A program made the translations under genes and the position numbers. Of a stretch of 39,448 nucleotides of DNA, positions 1 to 7,312 are shown piece after piece. Under the pieces are notes generated by a model. It made no database searches. It saw nothing but the letters and a program-made list of their open reading frames with translations, and was not told the DNA's origin. The number at the start of each line of letters is the position of its first letter. Positions within the stretch are counted from its first letter, which is position 1. This stretch comes from JBCBTJ01 sp964597685 (GTDB taxonomy: Bacteria > Pseudomonadota > Alphaproteobacteria > Caulobacterales > Hyphomonadaceae): the NCBI GenBank assembly GCA_964597685.1, contig CAZQZC010000003.1, forward strand, positions 1 to 39,448. The letters run 5' to 3'.

Positions 1-54
1 GAGCAGAAGCTTCCCAAGCTTAAGACGAGGGTTCGATTCCCTTCACCCGCTCCA
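1..54 (+). tRNA. tRNA-Gly (anticodon CCC), 5' part missing
   Basis: The window opens inside a tRNA gene. Visible are the end of the D arm, an anticodon arm with loop TTCCCAA at 11-17 (anticodon CCC at 13-15, reading GGG), a T arm GAGGG/CCCTT closing a TTCGATT loop, the acceptor 3' strand CACCCGC, discriminator T and an encoded CCA ending at 54. The arrangement closely follows bacterial tRNA-Gly(CCC). The outermost anticodon-stem pair would be G-A (6/22), while the other four pairs are canonical. Position 37 is A, so this tRNA is not expected to be a substrate of TrmD, encoded 30 bases downstream. About 20 bases of the 5' end lie outside the window. Confidence 0.93.
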
Positions 55-84
55 AGGGCTCAACCGATCGCAAGTCCCTGACGA

Positions 85-816
85 ATGTTCCGCGCAACGA
101 TCCTCACCCTTTTTCCTGACGCCTTTCCCGGGGCGCTTGGCGTCTCGATCATCGATCGGGCGCGGCGTGAGGGGATTTGGGCGCTGGAGACGCTGGACAT
201 ACGGGCTTTTTCCGATCATAAGCACCGATCCGTCGACGACACCCCGGCGGGCGGCGGGGCCGGAATGGTCCTCCGACCCGATGTGGTGGCGAAGGCGGTC
301 GACGCGGCGCTGTCTGCAAATTCGCGGAAACGGCCCGTCATATATTTGAGCCCGAGAGGCAAGCCGCTCACCCAGGCCCGCGTGCGAAAGCTCGCCGAAG
401 GCCCTGGCGTGATTTTGCTATGCGGCCGATTCGAAGGCTTGGACGAGCGTGTTCTTGAGGCGCGCGACATCGAGGAAGTCTCTCTCGGCGACTTTGTTCT
501 CGCTGGTGGAGAGATCGCCGCCCAGGCGCTGATCGAGGCGACTGTGCGGCTTATACCGGGTGTCGCGGGCAACGAGGCCTCGCTCGAGGACGAGAGTTTC
601 GAGGCCGGGCTGCTCGAACATCCTCATTACACGCGCCCGCGCGTGTGGGAGGAGCGGGACATCCCGGATGTCTTGTTGTCGGGCGACCATGCGAAAGTCG
701 CGGCCTGGCGGCGGATGAAGAGTTTAGAGATCACACGGGCGCGCCGGCCTGACCTTTGGGCGGCGCATCTGAAGAAGACAAGGCGAGCGTCGGAGACGGA
801 CGATGAATGTGATTGA
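85..816 (+). CDS. trmD: tRNA (guanine-37-N1)-methyltransferase TrmD
   Basis: This 243-residue protein is a full-length TrmD, the SPOUT-class enzyme that transfers a methyl group from SAM to G37 of tRNAs with G at position 36, preventing +1 frameshifts. Family landmarks are the N-terminal FRATILTLFPDAF, the LSPRGKPLTQ segment, the LLCGRFEGLDERV block of the SAM-binding knot, the DFVLAGGE motif, and the C-terminal LEHPHYTRP and LLSGDHAKVAAWR motifs. The ATG at 85 fits the usual N-terminus, although no clear ribosome-binding site precedes it. The coding region overlaps rplS by 14 bases, so the two are co-transcribed and probably translationally coupled. The gene just upstream is a tRNA rather than rimM. 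Confidence 0.97.
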   Translation: MFRATILTLFPDAFPGALGVSIIDRARREGIWALETLDIRAFSDHKHRSVDDTPAGGGAGMVLRPDVVAKAVDAALSANSRKRPVIYLSPRGKPLTQARVRKLAEGPGVILLCGRFEGLDERVLEARDIEEVSLGDFVLAGGEIAAQALIEATVRLIPGVAGNEASLEDESFEAGLLEHPHYTRPRVWEERDIPDVLLSGDHAKVAAWRRMKSLEITRARRPDLWAAHLKKTRRASETDDECD

Positions 817-1363
817 GCAATTGGAAGCCGAAGAGGTGGCTCGTGTCACCGAAGGCAAGACGATCCCGGAATTCTCTCCTGGCGACACATTGAGCGTGAA
901 CGTCCGCATCAAAGAGGGCGACCGCGAGCGGGTCCAGCGCTATGAGGGCGTTTGCATCGCCCGTTCGGGCGCAGGCCTGAACGAGAGCTTCACGGTTCGG
1001 AAAATCTCCTTCGGCGAAGGCGTGGAGCGCGTTTTCCCCGTCGTTTCACCGATGCTTGAGAGCATAGAGGTCAAGCGCAAGGGCCGCGTGCGCCGAGCGA
1101 AGCTTTATTATCTGCGCGACCGTCGGGGCAAGTCGGCCCGTATCGCCGAACGCACCACAGGCCGCGGCATTGAGCAGGTCGAGGTGGCCGTCTCCAAGAC
1201 GGAGCGTAAGAAACAGCGCGCGGCCGACAAGGAAGCGCGCCGCGCCGAGGCCGCAAGGCAGCGCGAAGAAGCCGCGAAGGCCAAAGCGGCTGAGGAGGCG
1301 GCGGCGGCTGCAGCCGCCGAAGCTGAAGCGAATGCTGACGCCGAGGGCGGCGCTGAAGATTAG
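803..1363 (+). CDS. rplS: 50S ribosomal protein L19 with Ala/Glu-rich C-terminal tail
   Basis: L19 sits at the interface of the 30S and 50S ribosomal subunits. Residues 1 to about 120 carry the whole conserved domain, including the FSPGDTLSVNVRI, VQRYEGVCIARSG, FTVRKISFGEGVERVFP and RRAKLYYLRDRRGKSARI segments. The 186-residue product is much longer than the roughly 115-130 residues of many L19 proteins. The extra residues, from about 130 on, form a low-complexity tail rich in Ala, Glu, Lys and Arg that ends acidic. Such tails occur in alphaproteobacterial L19 and look disordered or helical. The start lies inside the end of trmD, in a different frame. The gene ends 27 bases before the convergent LysR gene. 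Confidence 0.97.
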   Translation: MNVIEQLEAEEVARVTEGKTIPEFSPGDTLSVNVRIKEGDRERVQRYEGVCIARSGAGLNESFTVRKISFGEGVERVFPVVSPMLESIEVKRKGRVRRAKLYYLRDRRGKSARIAERTTGRGIEQVEVAVSKTERKKQRAADKEARRAEAARQREEAAKAKAAEEAAAAAAAEAEANADAEGGAED

Positions 1364-1390
1364 GTTCGCCGATTCCGCGGCGACGGAGGG

Positions 1391-2287
1391 CTAAGGCGTC
1401 GAAAACGCCGCCTTCAAGGCCGCGCCTATGCGTCGATAATCTTCAACGCGTCGGGAATCCGAACGCCAGATCAAGTGCACTGGACGGTTCCATCTTGCGC
1501 CGGACAGCGGCGCCGCTGCGACGTCGTTCCGGCCGTCGATCTCTGATCGGACATACAATTCGGTGACGATTGCGACGCCAAGGCCCGTGGCCGCCATTTG
1601 GCGCAAGGCGTCCAAAGAGGTGCCTTCATAGTCAAATCGGACCGACGCGGAGGCCGCCTCCGCAAGTTCGGCAGTCTTGCGTCCTAGACGGTAGCGCGCG
1701 CCGAGCGTGAGTAGATCACGTCCGGCGAGGTCAGCTGGTTTTAAGACATCTCGCGCCGAGAGGAGATCATCGGCCGGCATGACGGCGAAGAGCTGCTCTG
1801 AAAACAGGATGTCGGAGAACAAGCCGCTCGGCGTTACGGGCGCGTCCGACAGCGCGGCGTCGAGTGCGCCTTCAATCACGAGCCGCTCCAAATCTTCGCT
1901 TGGCCCTTCGCGAACAAACAGCCGGAGTTCCGGATAAGCGGCGTGGAGCCCGGGCAGGGCGCGCGGCAACAGATAGGGGCCAAGGGTCGACAAAGCGCCC
2001 AGGCGCACCAAGCCTCCAAGCGCCTCGGCTTGGCGCGCAGCGCCCGCTTCGAGGTCAGACACAAGCGCGAGAACGGTGCGCGCCTTGCTCAAAACCGCGT
2101 CGCCAGCAGGCGTTAGCCGCGCCCCGTGTCGGCCACGCTCAAGCAAGATGACGCCCAATCGGGATTCGAGCGCCGAAATCTGGGCGCTGATCGCTGATTG
2201 CGACACCCGCAAGCGCGCCGCGGCCTCGCCGTAACGACCCGTATCGGCGATTGCGACAAGGCATTGGAGCTGGCGGAGCGTCGTCAT
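1391..2287 (-). CDS. LysR-family transcriptional regulator, OxyR-like but without redox cysteines
   Basis: This 298-residue protein has the LysR layout: a winged helix-turn-helix at residues 1-60 (GEAAARLRVSQSAISAQI, then LGVILLERG) and a periplasmic-binding-protein-like effector domain from about 90. The effector domain resembles OxyR. The stretch DLAGRDLLTLGARYRLGRK (187-204) followed by EGTSLDALRQMAATGLGVAI lines up with the OxyR region that carries the peroxide-sensing cysteines. Here those positions are Arg200 and Ala209, and the only cysteine in the protein is Cys9 in the DNA-binding domain. It therefore cannot use the OxyR disulfide switch and probably senses a small ligand. It is divergent from leuC across about 530 bases. 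Its target is unknown. Control of itself or of leuC is an inference from position. Confidence 0.9.
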   Translation of the reverse strand: MTTLRQLQCLVAIADTGRYGEAAARLRVSQSAISAQISALESRLGVILLERGRHGARLTPAGDAVLSKARTVLALVSDLEAGAARQAEALGGLVRLGALSTLGPYLLPRALPGLHAAYPELRLFVREGPSEDLERLVIEGALDAALSDAPVTPSGLFSDILFSEQLFAVMPADDLLSARDVLKPADLAGRDLLTLGARYRLGRKTAELAEAASASVRFDYEGTSLDALRQMAATGLGVAIVTELYVRSEIDGRNDVAAAPLSGARWNRPVHLIWRSDSRRVEDYRRIGAALKAAFSTP

Positions 2288-2345
2288 ATTCCATCACATT
2301 TTCAGATTGAAACAGACATACCTTCAGATTGGAAAGATGGAAATA
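2286..2345. promoter_or_regulatory. Probable LysR-type operator next to the regulator start codon
   Basis: Two copies of TTCAGATTG lie at 2301-2309 and 2323-2331, exactly 22 bases apart, or two helical turns. The first copy is centred in the dyad TTTCAGATTGAAA (2300-2312), which fits the T-N11-A pattern of LysR-family sites. Outer arms ATATTCCATC (2286-2295) and GATGGAAATAT (2335-2345) are an imperfect inverted repeat around the pair. The block begins at the start codon of the LysR gene, as expected for an autoregulated LysR promoter. It could also act on transcription towards leuC. Binding is inferred. Confidence 0.5.
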
Positions 2346-2707
2346 TCCCGACCATGTTCACCCTCAAGTTCAGGCCACCGCTGTTTAGACCGGGATCGGA
2401 TCAGAGATTATGCATGTTCGACGCGCCGCGCTCATGAAGCGTCTAGCGAATATTCAGCTGCAGCTCCAAGGCGAGTTCTTGAGCGCTTCCCCAGATGCCG
2501 GGCGGACGTCCGAATTGATATCGGCGAGCGCTGTGATCCGGGGCGAAATGAATGGTTTTGACAGCGCGGCGCCACAACTGGTTCGCGCCTCTCCACCCGA
2601 TCGGAAGCGAGAGAGATGATGTGATTTTGCAAGCTCAACTCTAGCCGGTCCCTCTCGCGTGGCCCTCCCCGAACGACCACGCTCCCGCCTCCCGGCTTGA
2701 GTCCCCT

Positions 2708-2778
2708 GTCCCGCTGCAGGCCCCCGCCGTATCCCCGTCCCTTCCCCAACGGCTTCCTCCTGCAGCGGGACGTTTTTT
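2708..2778 (+). terminator. Intrinsic terminator in the leuC leader, candidate attenuator
   Basis: A perfect 13-bp stem, GTCCCGCTGCAGG (2708-2720) paired with CCTGCAGCGGGAC (2759-2771), encloses a 38-base loop that can itself pair GCCGT (2726-2730) with ACGGC (2749-2753). It is followed by G and six T (2773-2778). It acts on the plus strand and ends about 45 bases before the leuC start, with no recognised gene upstream on that strand. It therefore either regulates leuC by attenuation or ends a short leader RNA. Another nested hairpin lies just upstream (AGCCGG 2643-2648 with CCGGCT 2692-2697, enclosing GCGTGG 2657-2662 with CCACGC 2677-2682). I found no leucine-rich leader peptide. The rest of 2346-2642 holds nothing I recognise. 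Confidence 0.75.
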
Positions 2779-2822
2779 CTCAAGCGCTTGCGCTCTAACC
2801 CGGCAATTCGTTAGCTGTGAAC

Positions 2823-4220
2823 ATGGCTTCGAAGACGCTCTACGACAAAATCTGGGACGCCCATCTCGTGCGCCAGGACGCTGAGACCGGCGAGGCGGTG
2901 ATTTATATCGACCTCCACCTTATTCATGAGGTTACGACGCCTCAGGCCTTCGCTGGACTGCGTGCGGCTGCGCGACGCGTCCGCCGGCCGGACCTCACGC
3001 TCGCCGTTGCGGACCACAACACGCCGACTGAAGGCCAGTCCCGCGGGATTGGCGGGGTGACTGATCCCGCCGCCCGCGCGCAATTGGAGGCGCTTAGCCG
3101 GAACGTGGCTGAGCATGGCGTTGAATTCTTTCCGATGGGCGATCTGCGTAACGGCATCGTCCACGTGGTCGGGCCGGAGCAGGGGCGGACACAGCCTGGT
3201 ATGACAATTGTTTGCGGCGACAGCCACACATCGACCCATGGCGCCTTTGGCGCGCTGGCCCATGGCATCGGCACGTCGGAGGTCGAGCACGTGCTCGCAA
3301 CGCAGACGCTGCGGGCCCAGAAGATGATGAACATGGCTGTGGATGTCACTGGCTCATTGGCCGAGGGCGTGACCGCGAAGGATCTCGCCCTCCACCTGAT
3401 CGCGAGGATCGGAACCGCTGGCGGAACGGGCCACGTGATCGAATACCGCGGCGAAGCGATCCGGGCTCTGTCGATGGAAGGGCGCATGACGCTTTGTAAT
3501 CTGTCGATCGAAGCCGGCGCCCGGGCCGGCCTGATCGCGCCGGACGAAACGACCTTCGCCTATCTGCAAGGCCGCCCCGCCGCGCCGAAAGCTGGCGCTT
3601 GGCAAATGGCGCGGCGTCATTGGGAAACATTGGCGTCCGACGACGACGCCGTTTGGGATTCGATCGTTCAGATCGACGCCGGCGAGATTGAGCCGACGAT
3701 GACCTGGGGAACAAGCCCCGGCCAAGCGATCCCGATTTCCGGGCGGGTTCCCGACCCCGCTGATATCTCGGACCCGGCTGGAAGGGCGAATGTAGAACGC
3801 GCGCTTGACTATATGGCGCTGACAGGGGGGCAACGCCTCGCTGGCGTGCCGGTCCAGCGCGTTTTCATCGGCTCATGCACAAACTCCCGGATCGAGGACC
3901 TGCGCGCAGCCTCAGAGGTCGCGCGGACGGGGCGGGTGGCCAGCGGCGTGAGGGCCATGGTTGTCCCCGGCTCTGGGCTCGTCCGCGCCCAAGCCGAGGC
4001 CGAGGGGCTCGACGAGATTTTCCGCGCTGCGGGCTTTGAATGGCGCGAGCCTGGCTGTTCCATGTGCTTAGGCATGAATCCAGACATCTTGGCGCCTGGC
4101 GAACGCTGCGCGTCGACGTCCAACCGCAATTTCGAAGGACGCCAAGGCCGGGGCGGGCGGACGCACCTCATGAGCCCGGCGCTTGCGGCGCGGGCCGCGC
4201 TGACCGGTGTGCTCGTGTGA
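2823..4220 (+). CDS. leuC: 3-isopropylmalate dehydratase large subunit LeuC
   Basis: With LeuD this subunit forms isopropylmalate isomerase, which converts 2-isopropylmalate to 3-isopropylmalate in leucine synthesis. It belongs to the aconitase superfamily and carries a [4Fe-4S] cluster. The three ligands are visible as Cys352 (FIGSCTNSR), Cys412 and Cys415 (EPGCSMCLGMNPD). Other family motifs are KTLYDKIWDAHLV at the N-terminus, VADHNTPT, and the CGDSHTSTHGAFG block. The ATG at 2823 gives the usual N-terminus, MASKTLYDK. A GTG two codons earlier (2817) is also possible, and neither has a convincing ribosome-binding site. The product is 465 residues, normal for the family. leuD lies 2 kb downstream on the same strand, with three genes between them. 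Confidence 0.97.
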   Translation: MASKTLYDKIWDAHLVRQDAETGEAVIYIDLHLIHEVTTPQAFAGLRAAARRVRRPDLTLAVADHNTPTEGQSRGIGGVTDPAARAQLEALSRNVAEHGVEFFPMGDLRNGIVHVVGPEQGRTQPGMTIVCGDSHTSTHGAFGALAHGIGTSEVEHVLATQTLRAQKMMNMAVDVTGSLAEGVTAKDLALHLIARIGTAGGTGHVIEYRGEAIRALSMEGRMTLCNLSIEAGARAGLIAPDETTFAYLQGRPAAPKAGAWQMARRHWETLASDDDAVWDSIVQIDAGEIEPTMTWGTSPGQAIPISGRVPDPADISDPAGRANVERALDYMALTGGQRLAGVPVQRVFIGSCTNSRIEDLRAASEVARTGRVASGVRAMVVPGSGLVRAQAEAEGLDEIFRAAGFEWREPGCSMCLGMNPDILAPGERCASTSNRNFEGRQGRGGRTHLMSPALAARAALTGVLV

Positions 4221-4313
4221 TCTTCTCCGCCGTTGTCGGAAGGCTTTGACAAGGTTAACGCTTTGGACGCCGTGCGCTGGGCGCGGCGTGATCCCGTAGG
4301 GGAGGGAGAGACC

Positions 4314-4640
4314 ATGAAGAAGTTTGCTTTGGCGGCGCTTGGCGTTGCTATCGCCGTCGCACCGGCCTTCGCCGCGTCGCGCACCGTGAAGTTCGAGAAC
4401 GACGACGGATCCGTGACCACGTTCACCTTCAAAGACGACGGCACAGCGACCACGGATACCGGCGCTACCTTGCCCTATACGTGGGACGAAGCGTCGAAGA
4501 CTCTCTGCGGCGACATCCCGGACCAAGGCCAAGTCTGCGCCACCTTTGAGGAGGTCGGCGATGAGATTGGCTCCACGACCACGTACACGCTCTCAACCGG
4601 CGGCGGCGGCACGGCCACGTTGATGGCTGTCGAGGAATAG
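4314..4640 (+). CDS. Small secreted protein of unknown function
   Basis: This 108-residue protein starts with a clear Sec signal peptide: MKK, a hydrophobic stretch rich in Ala and Val, and a likely cleavage site after AFA (about residue 20). The mature part of roughly 87 residues is rich in Asp, Thr and Gly. It has two cysteines close together (LCGDIPDQGQVCATF), which could form a disulfide in the periplasm, and it ends in a Gly/Thr-rich segment predicted to be beta-structured. A strong ribosome-binding site (GGGAGGGAGAG) precedes the ATG at 4314, so that start is favoured over an in-frame upstream one. I do not recognise the family. A long hairpin follows the stop codon, suggesting a separate transcription unit. 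Confidence 0.8.
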   Translation: MKKFALAALGVAIAVAPAFAASRTVKFENDDGSVTTFTFKDDGTATTDTGATLPYTWDEASKTLCGDIPDQGQVCATFEEVGDEIGSTTTYTLSTGGGGTATLMAVEE

Positions 4641-4662
4641 GTCGGCCCGGATCTCACCTTAA

Positions 4663-4702
4663 CCAAACGCGCTCGCCCTCTGGAATCGGCGGGCGCGTTT
4701 GG
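4663..4702 (+). terminator. Long stem-loop after the small secreted protein gene
   Basis: CCAAACGCGCTCGCC (4663-4677) pairs over 15 bases with GGCGGGCGCGTTTGG (4688-4702), with one G-U wobble and a 10-base loop. It begins 22 bases after the stop codon of the secreted protein. No T-run follows, so it is either a weak or factor-assisted terminator or a 3' stabilising hairpin. Confidence 0.55.
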
Positions 4703-4796
4703 CGCCGGGGATATGATCCTTGTGACGGGCGATCGCGATGTCGCGCGATATGAGATAGTCAAATACGTCAAGCCTTAACCGCCACAGGAGATGTCC

Positions 4797-5432
4797 ATGG
4801 CCCGCTTCACGCTCAACGGCATGTGGCCGTCCGGCCCGACCTACAAAGTCGGCCTTATGCTTTCGCTCACCGGCACGCCGTACGCCTACAACCACATTGA
4901 TCTACGCGCCGGCGCGCACAAGGATCCAGGCTATCTAGAGAAGAACCGTTTCGGCCAAGTGCCGTGCCTAGAGGATCATGAGGCCGATATCTGCCTTTGC
5001 CAGTCCTCGGCCATTCTCGAATACCTGGCTGAGGTCACCGGACAATTCGGCGGGGCCAGCAGAACCGAACTCTACCGCGCCAAGGAATGGCAGCATTGGG
5101 CGGTGCTTGGGCTTGCGGCGGGCGTTTATCGCGCCCGCGCCAAAGTGCTCGGCTTTTTCGACATCCCGGATCCAATCCACGCCGTGAACGTGAAGATGGC
5201 CAATGATGGTCTTAAGGAGCTAGATAAGCATCTCGACGGCAAGACGTGGCTCGTCGGGGACGGTGCAACGATCGCGGATATCGACCTTTACGGCGTCGCG
5301 GCCTATTGCGGCCAAGCGCAAATCGATCTTGCGCCGTACCCCAATGTCCAAGCCTGGATGGCCCAGGTCGAGGCCTTGCCGGGCTTCAAGGACATCCTCT
5401 CGTGCCTGCCGCAGGAGAGCGTGGCCGCGTGA
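4797..5432 (+). CDS. Glutathione S-transferase family protein
   Basis: This 211-residue protein has the two-domain cytosolic GST layout. Residues 1 to about 80 form the thioredoxin-like glutathione-binding domain, with the cis-proline motif FGQVPCLED and the QSSAILEYLAE segment that binds the glutamyl group. From about 90 on is an all-helical domain with the N-capping pattern GDGATIADIDLYG. The start at 4797 has AGGAG six bases upstream. An ATG at 4791 directly abuts that AGGAG and is less likely. The substrate cannot be told from sequence. The stop codon overlaps the start of the next gene (GTGA), so this GST and the VOC protein are co-translated and may act in one detoxification or catabolic step. 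Confidence 0.9.
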   Translation: MARFTLNGMWPSGPTYKVGLMLSLTGTPYAYNHIDLRAGAHKDPGYLEKNRFGQVPCLEDHEADICLCQSSAILEYLAEVTGQFGGASRTELYRAKEWQHWAVLGLAAGVYRARAKVLGFFDIPDPIHAVNVKMANDGLKELDKHLDGKTWLVGDGATIADIDLYGVAAYCGQAQIDLAPYPNVQAWMAQVEALPGFKDILSCLPQESVAA

Positions 5433-6274
5433 TTACGGGCCTCGACCATGTCGTCCTCGCTTGCCCAGACCTAGCGGCCGGATCAGCGGCCTATGGGACT
5501 TTGCTTGGCGCGTCGCCAGTTTGGTGCGCCGCGTCCGACGGTGCGGGAACGGCTCTGTTCAAGGTTAACAATTGCGCGCTTGAACTGATCGCGCCGGCGG
5601 GCGAAGGGCCCGTCGGCGATCGATTGAAGACCCTCGTCGAGGCGGAAGGTCCCGGCCTGAAGAGCCTGGCCTTCATCACGGATGACATCGACGCGGCGCG
5701 TCGCACATATGCGCGCCGCGGCCTGTCGCCGTCGGAGGTGTCGGATGGCGGCGGCGTCGACATCGACACGGGCGCGAAGCGGACCTGGCGTCGGGTGCGC
5801 CTCGACGACGACGCCATGGCGGGTGTGAAGACCTTTGCGCTGCAGCCGCAAACCGGTGCGACGCCAGACGCGCAACGCCAAGCAGGGTCGGCCATCGCGC
5901 TCGACCACATCGTGATCAACACACCGAATCCCGACCGCGCGCTCGGGATCTACGGCGCGAAGCTGGGCTTGCGTTTGGCGTTGGACCAAACCTTCGAAAC
6001 TTTTGGCGCGCGGCTGATGTTCTTTCGCGTCGGCGGGGTCACGGTCGAAATCGCGTTCCGACTAGGGGGCGGGCTGGATCCGAACGGCCCTGATCGGCTT
6101 TGGGGCCTGACCTGGGCGGTCGACGACCTGGCGGCGGCCCATTTCCGTCTTCTGGAAGAGAAGCTCGACCTCTCCGACATCCGAACGGGTCGAAAACCCG
6201 GCACGCGCGTCTTTACGGTCCGGAACGGAACCCTCGGCGTGCCGACGCTGTTCATCGAGCATGGGCCGCGCTAG
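5429..6274 (+). CDS. Two-domain VOC (glyoxalase/dioxygenase superfamily) protein
   Basis: The product has 281 residues and two vicinal-oxygen-chelate modules. The first opens with GLDHVVLACPDLAAGSAAYG, the second near residue 155 with ALDHIVINTPNPDRALGIYG and continues through LMFFRVGGVTVEIAF. The opening His-containing strands are the usual first metal-ligand positions of glyoxalase I and extradiol-dioxygenase-type enzymes. The GTG at 5429 is the best start: it overlaps the upstream GST stop by 4 bases, follows AGGAG at 5413-5417, and puts the first VOC strand at residue 4. The function is not determined; glyoxalase, dioxygenase or isomerase activity are all open. leuD begins 10 bases downstream. 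Confidence 0.82.
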   Translation: MITGLDHVVLACPDLAAGSAAYGTLLGASPVWCAASDGAGTALFKVNNCALELIAPAGEGPVGDRLKTLVEAEGPGLKSLAFITDDIDAARRTYARRGLSPSEVSDGGGVDIDTGAKRTWRRVRLDDDAMAGVKTFALQPQTGATPDAQRQAGSAIALDHIVINTPNPDRALGIYGAKLGLRLALDQTFETFGARLMFFRVGGVTVEIAFRLGGGLDPNGPDRLWGLTWAVDDLAAAHFRLLEEKLDLSDIRTGRKPGTRVFTVRNGTLGVPTLFIEHGPR

Positions 6275-6283
6275 GCTTTCGGC

Positions 6284-6907
6284 ATGCAGCCGTTCACGAG
6301 CCTGACAGGAAAAGCCGCGCCGCTTTTGGAGCGTAACCGACTGATGGCGAATGTGGATACCGACCGCATTATCCCAAAGCAATTCCTGAAGACGACCGAG
6401 CGGTCCGGCCTTTCAGTCGGCTTGTTCCATGAACTCAAGACCCATGCGGATGGATCGCCCAATCCTGATTTCGTCCTGAACCAGCCGGAGTATTCTGGCG
6501 CGTCGATCCTGATCGCCGGGGCGAATTTCGGGTGCGGCTCGTCGCGCGAGCACGCGCCCTGGGCGTTGCTGGACCAGGGGTTGCGATGTGTCATCGCCCC
6601 CTCCTTCGCCGATATCTTCTACAACAATTGCTTCAAGAACGGCGTACTGCCGATTGCCTTGCCGGAAGACGTGGTCGAGCGTCTTGCCGATCAAGCCGGC
6701 GGTGCAAACCATGTTTTCTCCATTGATCTGGACGGACAGACAATTACGGGACCGGATGGCGCAACGCACGGGTTCGACATCGATCCCGGCCGCAAGGCGA
6801 AGCTCCTCGCCGGCCTCGACGAGATTGGCGAAACCCTGTCCAGCGAAGCTGATATTACCGCGTTTGAGGCGCGCCGCCGTCTCGCGGCGCCCTGGTTGGA
6901 GACATGA
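6284..6907 (+). CDS. leuD: 3-isopropylmalate dehydratase small subunit LeuD
   Basis: LeuD supplies the swivelling domain of isopropylmalate isomerase and partners LeuC (2823-4220). The 207-residue length is typical. Family motifs are NVDTDRIIPKQFLK near the N-terminus, the substrate-loop motif ILIAGANFGCGSSREHAPWAL, and FADIFYNNCFKNGVLPI. The ATG at 6284 gives the standard N-terminus (MQPFTSLTGKAAPL). The gene follows the VOC gene by 10 bases and overlaps the next gene by 4 (ATGA), so leucine synthesis is embedded in an operon with GST, VOC and monooxygenase genes. leuB is not in the window. Confidence 0.97.
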   Translation: MQPFTSLTGKAAPLLERNRLMANVDTDRIIPKQFLKTTERSGLSVGLFHELKTHADGSPNPDFVLNQPEYSGASILIAGANFGCGSSREHAPWALLDQGLRCVIAPSFADIFYNNCFKNGVLPIALPEDVVERLADQAGGANHVFSIDLDGQTITGPDGATHGFDIDPGRKAKLLAGLDEIGETLSSEADITAFEARRRLAAPWLET

Positions 6908-7206
6908 TCATGATTGTCATCGAAGGCACGGTTCGTATTCCGGATGGCGCGCTGGAGCGCACGCGCCCCGCCATGGAAACGATGATCGCCGCCAGCCGCG
7001 CCGAGGCGGGCTGCATCGATTACGCGTATTCGATCGATGTGCTCGATCCCTGCCTGGTTCACGTCAATGAACGATGGATGAGCCGAGAGGCCTTGGCCGC
7101 CCATTTCCAGACGCCGCATATGGCGGAATGGCGAAAAGCGGTGGCCGAAATCGGACTGACCGACCGTCGCCTGCGTCTCTACGACGCCGAGCCGGAAGAA
7201 ATCTAA
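6904..7206 (+). CDS. YgiN-like antibiotic biosynthesis monooxygenase (ABM) domain protein
   Basis: This protein of about 100 residues is a single ABM domain, a dimeric ferredoxin-like fold found in quinol monooxygenases such as YgiN and in many uncharacterised small enzymes. The pattern is typical: EGTVRIPDG at the start, the AGCIDYAYSID strand, HVNERWMSREALAAHFQTPHM, and a final LRLYDAEP strand. The ATG at 6904 overlaps the leuD stop (ATGA). A second ATG at 6910 is better spaced from GGAG at 6897-6900, so the true start may be two codons later. No cofactor-binding motif is expected in this family. The substrate is unknown. Confidence 0.85.
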   Translation: MIMIVIEGTVRIPDGALERTRPAMETMIAASRAEAGCIDYAYSIDVLDPCLVHVNERWMSREALAAHFQTPHMAEWRKAVAEIGLTDRRLRLYDAEPEEI

Positions 7207-7270
7207 AGCCTTTCCAGGCGAAGTGGATCCCGGTTCGCCGGCCGGAAATGCGTCACAACAAAGACCTATG

Positions 7271-7303
7271 GCGGCGCGGTGAGTCCAATTGGTCGCGCGC
7301 CGC
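7271..7303. terminator. Inverted repeat between convergent genes, possible bidirectional terminator
   Basis: GCGGCGCG (7271-7278) and CGCGCCGC (7296-7303) form a perfect 8-bp stem with a 17-base loop in the 106-base gap between the ABM gene and the convergent tadC. There is no T-run on either strand, so the terminator role is inferred from position. Confidence 0.4.
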
Positions 7304-7312
7304 TATAACGCC

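Noticed and set aside
2410..2619. A 69-codon frame in the leuC leader
   Set aside because: No ribosome-binding site, no similarity and no run of leucine codons, so not supported as a gene or leader peptide.
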